IMG/VR virus record: IMGVR_UViG_3300036985_003399
Coordinates: 1-43,223 of that record
Direction: 5' to 3' (one strand)
Source: a virus
DNA: 43,223 bases
Shown: positions 30,362 to 39,001 of the stretch, one piece after another
Numbering within the stretch: position 1 is the first letter of the stretch
How the letters are laid out: the number at the start of each line of letters is the position of its first letter
Notes under the pieces: model-generated
Databases searched by the model: none
What the model saw: only the letters and a program-made list of their open reading frames with translations
Told to the model about the DNA's origin: nothing
Program-made: the position numbers and the translations under genes

Positions 30362-32209
30362 ATGGCAATAATTCAGATTTCAAAACTCCAGGTTCGTTCA
30401 GGTAATCTTGTAGACCTACCTCAACTTGATGACGCTGAGTTTGGCTGGGCAACTAATAGTAGGCAACTATACATTGGTAAAGGCTTACCGGCTGAGAACA
30501 TTGAAGTACTAACTTCCTACTCAAATATCAGTTTCAGTCAGATAGACGGCAGCGGTGGAAACATCTTTGCGACAACTGCACTTGATGGTCAGATTCTAGG
30601 ATTTGATGGAACTCAGTGGGTCAATAAAGGCGGAGTAGCCGGCGGAACAATTGATCTTGGCAGCGTAAATGATGTGAAAATTGCAGGCGGCTCCATTGGG
30701 TACGTTCTAGAAACAGACGGCCTCGGAACACTATCATGGACTAGCAAAGGTGTTCTGGTATCAAACATCATTGATGTAACTAAAGCAAACCCAGGTGTTG
30801 TAACTACGCTTGGTGATCACAATCTTCCGGATGAGTCTTCGGTGACCATCACCGACGTTCTTGGTATGATAGAACTTAATGGAAACGTGTACTATGCCAA
30901 AGTTCTAACTGGGGACACGTTTGCTTTATACTCTGACTCTGGCTGCACCGTACCCGTTAATACCACGGGATACACACTGTACATATCAAATGGCAAAACA
31001 GTATCGTCGGTCGGTGGCAGCGGAGTAGGAACCGCTGGTGGCTCAAACAACACCATTCAATTCAACGACAGCGGTATTTTAAATGGATCTGCTAACTTCT
31101 CTCTGAATGCCGGTGATCGTAGTTCAGCAACATTAGTTGGAACTTTCACTGCAGGCAATCTATCAACAGCGGGCACAGTCGGGGCCACAGGAAATATAAC
31201 CGGCGGAAATATTATTACAGGTGGTATTGTTCATGCCATTGGCAACGTCAGTGGAGCAAATCTGCTTGGCTCACATGCAAACGGCACCAGCAGCATTAAT
31301 ATGCCAGCGGCGTCTGGCAACATAAATCTGTCAGTTAGCGGTAATGCAAATATCATAGTTGTAACTGGGACCGGAGCAAACGTTGCTGGATATCTAACAG
31401 TCACAGGAAACATCACTGGAGGCAATGCAAATCTAGGTAACGCCGCGACGGCAAACTTCTTCATTGGCAGTGGTAACAACTTATCCAATATTCAGGGAGC
31501 AAATGTATCAGGGCAAGTAACATTCGCAGCAACAGCAAATGCAGTAGCAGGTGCTAATGTATCAGGGCAAGTAACATTCGCAGCAACAGCAAATGCAGTA
31601 GCAGGTGCTAATGTATCAGGGCAAGTAACATTCGCAGCAACAGCAAATGCAGTAGCAGGTGCTAATGTCAGTGGTACAGTTGCAAATGCAACATACGCAG
31701 TGACCGCAGGATCAACGACGACCGTAACTACTGGTGGATCAGTAACTACTACTACAATCACCTCGGGCGCAACTGCCACTGCAGGAACTATAACAGGTAA
31801 CTGGTCGTTGGGCGTAGGCTCAAAACTTAATGCCACATACGCCGACTTGGCTGAATGTTACGAGGCAGATAGAGAATACGAACCCGGCACAGTTCTGATG
31901 TTTGGTGGTACCAAGGAAGTCACTCTGGCGTCAGATGCCACAAACAAGGTAGCAGGTGTGGTCTCTACCAACCCTGCTTATGTAATGAATTCTCTTTGCC
32001 CTGGCGTATACATTGCCACGATTGCTCTTCAGGGCCGCGCCCCGTGTAAGGTGCGAGGAACAATTCATAAAGGCGATATGCTAATAGCAGGTGGCGATGG
32101 ATTTGCCAGACCGACTGCATCCCCCTTAATGGGAACAGTGATTGGAAAGTCACTAGAGGATTTTAACGGAGTTATCGGCATCATTGAATGTGCTGTGGGC
32201 CGTCTATAA
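30362..32209 (+). CDS. Tail-fibre-like protein with C-terminal chaperone-type domain
   Basis: 615 residues. The N-terminal 100 residues resemble phage fibre attachment regions (IQISKLQVRSGNLVDLPQLD then LYIGKG). A long Gly/Asn/Thr/Ala-rich shaft of beta repeats follows (TGNITGGN type, about 270-480), including three perfect 18-residue repeats. The C-terminal 130 residues begin YADLAECYEADREYEPGTVL, as in Peptidase_G2 / intramolecular-chaperone domains of fibre and tail proteins. Likely adsorption or side-fibre component. Confidence 0.75.
   Translation: MAIIQISKLQVRSGNLVDLPQLDDAEFGWATNSRQLYIGKGLPAENIEVLTSYSNISFSQIDGSGGNIFATTALDGQILGFDGTQWVNKGGVAGGTIDLGSVNDVKIAGGSIGYVLETDGLGTLSWTSKGVLVSNIIDVTKANPGVVTTLGDHNLPDESSVTITDVLGMIELNGNVYYAKVLTGDTFALYSDSGCTVPVNTTGYTLYISNGKTVSSVGGSGVGTAGGSNNTIQFNDSGILNGSANFSLNAGDRSSATLVGTFTAGNLSTAGTVGATGNITGGNIITGGIVHAIGNVSGANLLGSHANGTSSINMPAASGNINLSVSGNANIIVVTGTGANVAGYLTVTGNITGGNANLGNAATANFFIGSGNNLSNIQGANVSGQVTFAATANAVAGANVSGQVTFAATANAVAGANVSGQVTFAATANAVAGANVSGTVANATYAVTAGSTTTVTTGGSVTTTTITSGATATAGTITGNWSLGVGSKLNATYADLAECYEADREYEPGTVLMFGGTKEVTLASDATNKVAGVVSTNPAYVMNSLCPGVYIATIALQGRAPCKVRGTIHKGDMLIAGGDGFARPTASPLMGTVIGKSLEDFNGVIGIIECAVGRL
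31499..31660 (+). repeat. Three tandem 54-base repeats in the fibre gene
   Basis: Copies at 31499-31552, 31553-31606 and 31607-31660 encode ANVSGQVTFAATANAVAG three times, with one base difference (GCA/GCT at the first codon). A partial fourth begins at 31661. Such identity suggests recent slippage or recombination. Confidence 0.95.
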
Positions 32210-32221
32210 TAAAGGAATAAC

Positions 32222-32497
32222 ATGTCATCATACATTCAAACAGCAGGTGCAGGAACAGCATCTATCGGACCAATCGGAACTGACAAAGTAAGAATAGCAA
32301 CAACATCGTCGGCTATTGCGTTTAACATAGGTAACGCCGCAGTAACTGCTAATACAACCGCATGTGAAATCATTCCTGCAAGTACAGTAGAACGTAGCAT
32401 ACTAGTTGGACAAGGTAATTACATTGCTTATATCCATGCTAATGGCACAGCAGCACCGTTCAGTGTCACCGAACTCGGCATGCCACATGCTACATAA
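32222..32497 (+). CDS. Small virion-type protein, 91 residues
   Basis: Ala/Thr/Ile-rich beta protein (KVRIATTSSAIAFNIGNAAV, GQGNYIAYIHANGTAAPFSV). Cotranscribed with the fibre gene (AAGGA ribosome site). Resembles short structural proteins of T4-like marine phages. Role unknown. Confidence 0.6.
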   Translation: MSSYIQTAGAGTASIGPIGTDKVRIATTSSAIAFNIGNAAVTANTTACEIIPASTVERSILVGQGNYIAYIHANGTAAPFSVTELGMPHAT

Positions 32498-32508
32498 TCC
32501 AACCTTTG

Positions 32509-32516
32509 GATAAATA
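32509..32516 (+). promoter_or_regulatory. T4-type late promoter GATAAATA
   Basis: Leader of about 75 bases before ATG 32598. Confidence 0.65.
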
Positions 32517-32597
32517 GAATATACGTCTGCATTTCGCAGATTTATGCTGTACCATCAGCGTAGGACTAGAACTCCAAATTACATAAAGGAAAACAAA

Positions 32598-33908
32598 ATG
32601 GGACGCCCTCTTAAAAAATCATATTTCGGATCTGAAACTGTCAACGGCGAAAGCATTGCCAGTATCACAATCGGTGGTGTTAACAATGCCTACATCACAA
32701 TTCCAAATTTCACTGTTGCTGCTCCGACACTACCAGGTGGTGTAACAGCAACAACAGCAGTTCACATGGGTGTAGTTGGTATCACTAACTTCACCGCAGG
32801 AACAAGCGGATACGCCGCAGGTCAAACATTGACTCTCACTGGTGGAACAGGTACCCCAGGTACGCTGACAGTAAGCACAACCCGTGTCAACACAACTACT
32901 CTGGTAGCTCGTGGCACTGGATATGCTCCTACAAATCTGCTAACACTAGCGACAGGAACTGGAACTGCTGCAACAGCAACAGTTACAACAACTCAAGTCA
33001 AAACTGTAACCTGGACCGCAGGCGGCACAGGGTTTGCTCCAGGAGCATCAGTGCAGACAGTAGCCACCGGCACAGGTACTTCGGCAACAGTTACCGTCAC
33101 TGCTGACGGTGCAGGTGCTGTAACTGGCGTGGCATTCTTGACAGCAGGTTCTTATACTGTTAACCCGACGCTTATTGGTGTTGCGGTATCAGGTGGTGCT
33201 GCTGATTTGGTTGTTGATCTTGTTATGGAAATCGGAACAATTACTGGTCCTACTGGATACGGTTCATACACAGTCAATCCGACACTCACTGCCGGAGCAA
33301 CTACTGGGGCTGGCACCGATGCTACTATCACAGTGACTATGGGCGCGCTTACTGCCGTAGTTGCAACTGCCGGTGATTACACTGTGCTACCTGCTGATGT
33401 GACAATCGTGCCTGCTACGGGCGGTGGCACAGGAGCGTTATTCAATCTGACTTTCAAGGTTGTCAGCGCAGCAATCGTGCTTGCTGGTTCCGGATATGCT
33501 TCAGTTCCAGTAGTCACTGTGTCTGCAGGTAACGCAACTGGTGTGGCAGTATTGACGACTGGCGGCGCAAACGCAATCGTTGCTTATGCTTACACAGGCG
33601 GCAGCAACAAGATTGCTGACATTGTGAAGCAAGAAGGTTCAACATACTACAAGGTTCTGACTTCGGACAGCGTAGTTGGTGTTGATGATCGCGCTGTGTT
33701 ACAACCGCACACCCCAGCTGCTGTTGGTGAAATGACAATCACTGCGTTTGACGAGGGCGGTGGAACTTACTTTGTGACAAAACTCACAATGAATTTGGCA
33801 ACTCTTGTACCTGACACAGGTGTTGTGTATGCTGCTAATACAGCAGTTCAGTGGTCGTTTGCAGCAGCAGTTGACGCAACTCCAATCGTTCAGATTCAGA
33901 ACGCATAA
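32598..33908 (+). CDS. Large repetitive virion protein, 436 residues
   Basis: ATG 32598 after AAAGGAAAAC; an upstream ATG at 32544 lies in the leader and gives an unlikely basic peptide. The body is built from irregular Gly/Thr/Val/Ala repeats (GSYTVNPT, AGTSGYAAGQTLTLTGG, GSGYASVPVVTVSAG), consistent with beta-solenoid or stacked beta-sandwich modules on the virion surface. The C-terminal 110 residues differ and look globular. Late promoter. Identity not recognised. Confidence 0.62.
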   Translation: MGRPLKKSYFGSETVNGESIASITIGGVNNAYITIPNFTVAAPTLPGGVTATTAVHMGVVGITNFTAGTSGYAAGQTLTLTGGTGTPGTLTVSTTRVNTTTLVARGTGYAPTNLLTLATGTGTAATATVTTTQVKTVTWTAGGTGFAPGASVQTVATGTGTSATVTVTADGAGAVTGVAFLTAGSYTVNPTLIGVAVSGGAADLVVDLVMEIGTITGPTGYGSYTVNPTLTAGATTGAGTDATITVTMGALTAVVATAGDYTVLPADVTIVPATGGGTGALFNLTFKVVSAAIVLAGSGYASVPVVTVSAGNATGVAVLTTGGANAIVAYAYTGGSNKIADIVKQEGSTYYKVLTSDSVVGVDDRAVLQPHTPAAVGEMTITAFDEGGGTYFVTKLTMNLATLVPDTGVVYAANTAVQWSFAAAVDATPIVQIQNA

Positions 33909-34354
33909 TGGTGGATGATATGGAAACATCTCGACGCAAAACAGATTCGGTAACAGACATTTCGCTGATGATAGCGAATGAAAATGATCCGAAGCAGCGA
34001 GCCTTTCTGATTGTTCTGAACAGTATCAACCTGGCTCTTGAGGCTAACACCGCAACAGTCAGGGAGATAAGCCAAAAACTTGAACATCTTCTTGATGACT
34101 TTGACAATCATGTAACAGAAGATGAACGACTTGTTAATCAAGGTCGTGGAGCCTGGAAGGTCGCGGCTTGGGTCATAGGTATTGCTCAAGTAATGGCCAC
34201 CGGCGCTTGGGTTACACAACGAAATGAGATATCTGACCTTACTAAGGCGGTTCAGGCTGAATTGATTGTAGATACTCAGGTAAAGGCAAGAGTTGATGTA
34301 CTGGAAAAAACAGTAGCAAGTCACATTGACGCAAGCACCAGAAAAGGACCTTAG
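33908..34354 (+). CDS. Coiled-coil membrane protein, paralogue of the gene at 12048
   Basis: 148 residues starting at the previous stop (TAATG). Order: helical region with [19 protein letters not shown], coiled coil, one transmembrane helix (about 83-100, [17 protein letters not shown]), second coiled coil. Matches the minus-strand protein at 12048-12482 in order and in several positions. Placed at the end of a late operon, so a lysis or virion-membrane function is possible. Confidence 0.62.
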   Translation: MVDDMETSRRKTDSVTDISLMIANENDPKQRAFLIVLNSINLALEANTATVREISQKLEHLLDDFDNHVTEDERLVNQGRGAWKVAAWVIGIAQVMATGAWVTQRNEISDLTKAVQAELIVDTQVKARVDVLEKTVASHIDASTRKGP

Positions 34355-34366
34355 GGCCCTTTTTTT
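34342..34366. terminator. Bidirectional terminator between convergent genes
   Basis: AAAAGGACC / GGGCCCTTTT stem with one mismatch, small loop and seven T on the plus strand. Overlaps the 3' ends of the membrane-protein and NUDIX genes. Confidence 0.75.
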
Positions 34367-34770
34367 GTTGTTAACACTTTCAACTTGTCGATCACAACAT
34401 CAAAATTTACGGTGTTGAACAATCCGGGATGCAATGGTTTGGGATATTGATTATCCCCTACCCATGCATACCCGCAATGTTCATGATTTAGCACCGGAGT
34501 AAACTCGTTTTCAACCTCACAGAAGAAGGTGTGATACACAAACGAATGATTGGTAAACTTCTGAATAGGAATAAGTTTGGCCTCTGTAGGAAAGAATCCG
34601 ATCTCCTCTTGGCATTCTCTTGTGACGCCCTCAAGCAGAGTTTCACCATTTTCTACTTTACCACCAGGGACACCCCAATTGCTGGAGTTTTTCGGTGTGG
34701 AGCGTAACAAATACAAATATCGTTTTGTTTTTGATGCGTAGAAAAATATACCTGCGGCAACACTCATCAT
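34351..34770 (-). CDS. NUDIX hydrolase
   Basis: 139 residues. A complete Nudix box, G-x5-E-x7-RE-x2-EE-x-G, lies at residues 37-58 ([18 protein letters not shown] then QEEIGF). The context NWGVPGG precedes it. Hydrolyses nucleoside diphosphates linked to another group; T4 NudE cleaves ADP-ribose and related compounds, but the substrate here is not readable. Downstream of gp14 and gp15 on the same strand (26-base gap from gp15). Confidence 0.88.
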   Translation of the reverse strand: MMSVAAGIFFYASKTKRYLYLLRSTPKNSSNWGVPGGKVENGETLLEGVTRECQEEIGFFPTEAKLIPIQKFTNHSFVYHTFFCEVENEFTPVLNHEHCGYAWVGDNQYPKPLHPGLFNTVNFDVVIDKLKVLTTKKGP

Positions 34771-34796
34771 CTACTTATGATACCACAGGGCCCTCT

Positions 34797-36167
34797 CTAA
34801 ATTACTATGGAATAGTCACCTTGTTCAATCCAACCTTCCCAAGACTTCATCCACATATCTTGGGTGAACCTGTACTGGACATTGGTTGTGAGGTTGGTGA
34901 CATACTGAACGGCAGTCGCATTAATACTGTTGAAACTAACAAACCATTCCGCTGCCGTTGAGTCATATTCAATGATGTCATTGGCATTGGCAACTAATGT
35001 TCCCCATGCAACAGTGGAGTCACCAGGGTTGCCGATGTTTTCCACGATGAGATACCGACGCCCATTTACTGGACCCGGTAGTCCGGCATTAGGCCCCGTG
35101 AGCAATGGGTTGACTACACTATCAACTGGCAACAGGGTGTTCTGTGGCAAAGTATCAACGTCGATATTATAAATCAGCAGACGATCATCATTTGGGTCAA
35201 TGACAATGGTGCCGACAATCTCTGTGGTCATATACGGATTCTGAATCCAGATTTGAGATATACCAGGACGCATGGTGCCGTATACGTTCAGCACACTCGT
35301 CCAATAGACATCAGTATTCGGTGGCGCCGGCAAGTCAAGATCCTGGTTGTTAGGGTATGGTGCCGAGTCTGCAGGTAGAATCTGTAGAGAGTTGCCGAGT
35401 AATAACAATTTGTAGCCGTATGGAGTAATCTTCTGTCGTGTGCCGAGCAACAGATCATCATCCTGAATATCAGTAAGGGCATTTCCCTTGAAAATTGACG
35501 CAATGATCTTCTCAATGACGCCGAATTTCCTCAGCTTGGAAGCAGTGCTAATCCAGATAGGCATGTAGAACTTCCACGACATCACATCAATAGGATTACC
35601 GGTGCCTTGAGGTATTGTGCGTGAGGAGAAAGTTAGCCCGTCTTGAAATACCACACTCAGAGAGGTCCAGTCAATGAAGTTATCAGTTGATTGTATTTCT
35701 AATGCAGGATTGAATAGGGCACCGAGTTGCTCAATGATCTGTAACTTCTGATTATAGTTCGTGGTCCACATGTCAACTGTGACGCGCAGGGTATACGGCA
35801 CGGGCATCAATCTCTCAATGGAGAATGCCTGTCCTTGCACTTGCTCATATGATTGAGTTTCTGTATTGTATGAGCGTTGACGAACATTGATGCGGTCAAC
35901 GAAGGTTGGATCTTGTGTTCGCTTCTGATCATACTCAAGACCACTGATATAAAATGTAATCATTGGAGCACTCGGTAGATTGCTTGCACTGTTGTTAGCA
36001 ATGATAGTGGCGGCTTGTCTACTTGAATCACCATACATCACCGGAACTCGGACGATGATATCATTACCTGCAGGGTCTTTGCCTTTAGTTACATGCCAAT
36101 TGGAGAAAATCTTTCCAAATTGAATTAGAAATCTGCGTATTTGGTTATCATAGAAGAATTGTGCCAA
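34797..36167 (-). CDS. 15: Tail sheath stabiliser / tail terminator gp15
   Basis: 456 residues from a TTG at 36167 (AAAGGA 6 bases upstream on the minus strand); no ATG fits the conserved start. The N-terminal 220 residues match the gp15 family of T4-like marine phages: FFYDNQIRRFLIQFGKIFSN, VRVPVMYGD, and FNPALEIQSTDNFIDWTSLS. The C-terminal half is an extension (NGRRYLIVENIG, NDIIEYD, WEGWIEQGDYSIVI) also seen in such phages. gp15 caps the contracted tail tube and sheath. T4 gp15 is 272 residues. Confidence 0.8.
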   Translation of the reverse strand: MAQFFYDNQIRRFLIQFGKIFSNWHVTKGKDPAGNDIIVRVPVMYGDSSRQAATIIANNSASNLPSAPMITFYISGLEYDQKRTQDPTFVDRINVRQRSYNTETQSYEQVQGQAFSIERLMPVPYTLRVTVDMWTTNYNQKLQIIEQLGALFNPALEIQSTDNFIDWTSLSVVFQDGLTFSSRTIPQGTGNPIDVMSWKFYMPIWISTASKLRKFGVIEKIIASIFKGNALTDIQDDDLLLGTRQKITPYGYKLLLLGNSLQILPADSAPYPNNQDLDLPAPPNTDVYWTSVLNVYGTMRPGISQIWIQNPYMTTEIVGTIVIDPNDDRLLIYNIDVDTLPQNTLLPVDSVVNPLLTGPNAGLPGPVNGRRYLIVENIGNPGDSTVAWGTLVANANDIIEYDSTAAEWFVSFNSINATAVQYVTNLTTNVQYRFTQDMWMKSWEGWIEQGDYSIVI

Positions 36168-36177
36168 GATGAATCCT

Positions 36178-37875
36178 TTATAGCACAGGCGGAAGTGGAT
36201 CCGGTGCAAGTTGTAGTATTGAAGACAACGGCTGCTTCTGTGGCACCAGAGTGCCATCGGTCATCAATGTTTGGTTGTCGTTGTTGATGAAACTTGATGT
36301 TTGTGATTTGTCTGCTGTCGTCATGCCAGTGTCGGTTCTGACATCCGATGAAATTCTGATCCATAGTTGACCGTCCCAGCGATATAGTAACTGCGGGAAA
36401 TAATCAATACGGAGAAAGTAATCACCGATCTGTGGATTCGTCGGGAAAGTAATACCGGCGCCAGTTGGGAAACCGTTTGGTGCAGTGCCATCGCCCGCCA
36501 AATATCCTGTGGTGTATCCGAAAGATCGCGGGCTGCTACGAGCAATGTATTGGAACCGTGGATCGCAATCTGCGCGATAGTCCATGGTGTTTGGTCCATA
36601 CGGTTCAGTTCCTGTGAAGCCAGCAGCCTCTGGATTCTGATCTGCCGTGGCATACGTGTTGTCAGCAGTTCCATAAGGTCCTGTGACAGCCCCCATTGAT
36701 TGAACTGATAGAACGGTGTCACCACTTATCGGACCTGAACCAGATCCTATTCTTGTCGGCGGCAACTCAATTGATTGCAAACTCATCTGAAGGAATTCTG
36801 CCAGCGGTTCATTTGACATATCCGCTGTCATATCCCAGATGCTTTGTATAGCCTGCTTGGAGATGCGAATAGCAGGGCTGGCTGTCTTGAATTCAGGTGA
36901 GCGCATCATCACCACAGTTCCTACTGCCGGTGGTCCGCCTCCTGCAGTAACAACGATGTCAATAGGTGGTGCAGGTTGATTTAGGTTGTTTGAGTCTGCC
37001 CCGTATGTCGGAACAATGTATAACTTAGTGGTGTCGTATCCTGCTTTCGGTAACAACCTCTTCGCCTCTGCCAGAACAGCATCATTGACAGCAATGTTCT
37101 TGTTATAGGTTGACAGAATATCTTTTAGATTCTGATTAGGATCAAGTTCCCAATATAAAGGATCCGGTGGCATGATTCCTATTGGAACGTCCTGCTTGGA
37201 GATGTATGTCTTATCACCGAATGTAATTGAGTATCCCGCTGGGTATGTCTTTGCGGCATCCCATATTCCAAGAAAGTTATCCTGATTGATTGGCGCAGAG
37301 AGAATCTGTGAGAACTCTTGTGAGTCAACAAGTGGTTCGCATTTGATACGCCACAGATGTGGGAACCAAGTTGGAGAGAACCCCTCACTGGCATAGTTCC
37401 CGTCGGTGACTTGATAGAAGCGCCTAAGCGATGTTGGTATCTTGTCATTCAGTGGATTGTAGTCAAGCAAATGCGGCAACTCAAGCACATCACCTACAAT
37501 CAACTTACGACCGATAAGGTCAATCATGGTGTTGTAATGAACTGTGATGAACAGAATGTCGTTGTTCAGGAACAGACCGAACTGACTAAGATCGAAGTCC
37601 AGATTCTGTACGTTGTAGTGACCACGCAGCCTGATAATATCAGGTTCGTATGTTCTATCCCTGTTCTCCATAAACAGCAGATCCTGGATATGAGTAGGAT
37701 CCAGTGAATCATACTGCGGTTGAGTGGCATCAACCGATGGTCCCTGATTTGTTGGTCCGAGATACTTGTGAATGTACAGATCCGTGGCGCCAGCCTGGAG
37801 CATCTCGGCAATGGTACGATCAATGTACCGATAGTTATTTGACTTTTCGGGACGGTATAAACTTAGACGGGGCAT
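36178..37875 (-). CDS. 14: Neck protein gp14-like, with C-terminal extensions
   Basis: 565 residues from ATG 37875, which lies 5 bases after a minus-strand late box. The N-terminal 220 residues show the gp14-type layout (YIHKYLGP, FDLSQFGLFLNND, GDVLELPHLL, PHLWRIKCEPLVDSQEF). Next comes WDAAKTYPAGYSITFGDKTY...PPDPLYWEL, resembling a CBM5/12 carbohydrate-binding module. A Gly/Ser/Pro-rich region ends in GDYFLRIDYFPQLLYRWDG, a common phage surface module. T4 gp14 is 256 residues. Joins head and tail together with gp13. Confidence 0.68.
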   Translation of the reverse strand: MPRLSLYRPEKSNNYRYIDRTIAEMLQAGATDLYIHKYLGPTNQGPSVDATQPQYDSLDPTHIQDLLFMENRDRTYEPDIIRLRGHYNVQNLDFDLSQFGLFLNNDILFITVHYNTMIDLIGRKLIVGDVLELPHLLDYNPLNDKIPTSLRRFYQVTDGNYASEGFSPTWFPHLWRIKCEPLVDSQEFSQILSAPINQDNFLGIWDAAKTYPAGYSITFGDKTYISKQDVPIGIMPPDPLYWELDPNQNLKDILSTYNKNIAVNDAVLAEAKRLLPKAGYDTTKLYIVPTYGADSNNLNQPAPPIDIVVTAGGGPPAVGTVVMMRSPEFKTASPAIRISKQAIQSIWDMTADMSNEPLAEFLQMSLQSIELPPTRIGSGSGPISGDTVLSVQSMGAVTGPYGTADNTYATADQNPEAAGFTGTEPYGPNTMDYRADCDPRFQYIARSSPRSFGYTTGYLAGDGTAPNGFPTGAGITFPTNPQIGDYFLRIDYFPQLLYRWDGQLWIRISSDVRTDTGMTTADKSQTSSFINNDNQTLMTDGTLVPQKQPLSSILQLAPDPLPPVL

Positions 37876-37880
37876 AGTTA

Positions 37881-37888
37881 TATTTATC
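37881..37888 (-). promoter_or_regulatory. T4-type late promoter GATAAATA (minus strand), start codon at +1
   Basis: Drives gp14, gp15 and NUDIX leftward. Divergent from the early promoter at 37901. Confidence 0.7.
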
Positions 37889-37900
37889 ATTCCACCACGG

Positions 37901-37929
37901 TTGACAATAAACCCGAAATCTGCTATAAT
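37901..37929 (+). promoter_or_regulatory. Early promoter, shared-spacer family (copy 5)
   Basis: TTGACA, 17-base spacer of the shared type (ATAAA.CC...TCTGC), TATAAT. Early rightward and late leftward promoters share this 75-base gap. Confidence 0.9.
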
Positions 37930-37950
37930 ACGGGTTACTGAAAGAACATC

Positions 37951-38226
37951 ATGGAACCCGAAATCAAAGTCACCCGAATCAAGAATCGTTGGCATGCTCG
38001 ACTGATTGAAGATGGGCGCGTACACTCTGAAATGGCGTGTGCCGAGCGCGAAGATATCGGCTACATCTGCCGTACTCTGTTGCGTTGGTACGACAAGTGC
38101 GGTGGTGTCAGCATCTACGCACACAAGTCCCGCGAACGCCTGAACACCAAAGAAACGAACCTCGGTGGACCAATCGGACAGATTTGGCACTCGGGCTACT
38201 TTCTGACAACCCGTACCCAAACTTGA
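37951..38226 (+). CDS. Small early protein, 91 residues
   Basis: Contains CAEREDIGYICRTLLRWYDK, a block seen in uncharacterised small phage proteins (memory). Its TGA stop lies within the next -35. Function unknown. Confidence 0.68.
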   Translation: MEPEIKVTRIKNRWHARLIEDGRVHSEMACAEREDIGYICRTLLRWYDKCGGVSIYAHKSRERLNTKETNLGGPIGQIWHSGYFLTTRTQT

Positions 38227-38251
38227 CAATAATACCCAAATCTGCTATAAT
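38223..38251 (+). promoter_or_regulatory. Early promoter, shared-spacer family (copy 6)
   Basis: TTGACA, 17-base spacer, TATAAT; overlaps the upstream stop codon. Confidence 0.9.
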
Positions 38252-38280
38252 ACTTCTATCAACTCGCAAAACGACACAAA

Positions 38281-38640
38281 ATGACATACGACGAAAACAT
38301 TGTTTCTGATCTGCACAAAGACGCTTTCGGGTTCCGCCCGAGTCAGAACTGGTGGGCAGATTGGGGTTCAATGAACCCGGTGGAAAAGCAAGCCGAGTGG
38401 GACTCGCTGATCAGTGCGATGGAAGCATCGTCTGTCAGGGAAAAAGAGGATGAAGCTCACGCCATCGAGGTGTTTGAGATTCAAGTCACCCGTTGCAAAC
38501 TCAATGGCGCGAAGTCCCGCGAAATGGCCCTGCGCTGGCTCATGGAAGGTTCACGCGCCGACGGCGACTGGGAGTATTTCTGCTTCCTCAACGGTCTCCC
38601 CTACACTTATTTCAACACAAAATCGGAAATCTACGCATGA
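38281..38640 (+). CDS. Small early protein, 119 residues
   Basis: Trp-rich start (PSQNWWADWGSMNPVEKQAEW) and an end DWEYFCFLNGLPYTYF. The composition suggests a helical domain. Ends in ATGA. Function unknown. Confidence 0.68.
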   Translation: MTYDENIVSDLHKDAFGFRPSQNWWADWGSMNPVEKQAEWDSLISAMEASSVREKEDEAHAIEVFEIQVTRCKLNGAKSREMALRWLMEGSRADGDWEYFCFLNGLPYTYFNTKSEIYA

Positions 38641-38678
38641 AAACAAAACCCAAACAACCTGACGCCAAGGCAAACTAA
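38637..38678 (+). CDS. Possible 13-codon coupling gene
   Basis: Starts in the ATGA of the previous gene and ends in TAATG of the next, encoding a Lys/Pro/Ala peptide (MKTKPKQPDAKAN). It fills the gap exactly, which favours a translational bridge, but the product may have no role. Confidence 0.35.
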   Translation: MKTKPKQPDAKAN

Positions 38679-38947
38679 TGTTTCTTATCAAAGCCGGCAC
38701 TGTCATTCAGATCGAAGCTCTGAAATCGCAGAAGTTCTGGCACACCACAGGTTGGGTGCCGTACACCACGAAGGAAGACAAACTCTATGACAAAGAGGAA
38801 GTCTGGGATGCTGTATCGTGTTACAACGACCAAGCACTGTTGCCCATGTGGGCACATCGCAACATCATGGAACACGGCTATGTCGTGATCAAACGCGCCG
38901 GCAAGTACGCCATGGTGCGCCCCGCTAACATTCAGTATCTGGACTAA
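38678..38947 (+). CDS. Small early protein, 89 residues
   Basis: Contains KFWHTTGWVPYTTKED and HGYVVIKRAGKYAMVRPANI, probably a small beta domain. No known family recognised. Last gene of this early operon. Confidence 0.65.
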   Translation: MFLIKAGTVIQIEALKSQKFWHTTGWVPYTTKEDKLYDKEEVWDAVSCYNDQALLPMWAHRNIMEHGYVVIKRAGKYAMVRPANIQYLD

Positions 38948-38955
38948 CCAGATAC

Positions 38956-38984
38956 TTGACACCTTCTCTAAATAGTGTTATACT
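38956..38984 (+). promoter_or_regulatory. Sigma70-type promoter
   Basis: TTGACA, 17-base spacer, TATACT. The spacer is not of the shared family. Drives the 402-residue gene. Confidence 0.8.
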
Positions 38985-39001
38985 GACACATAAGGAAACT
39001 C

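Noticed and set aside
31492-31836. Minus-strand frame of Ala/Val/Pro repeats opposite the fibre gene
   Set aside because: Produced by the 54-base repeats read backwards.
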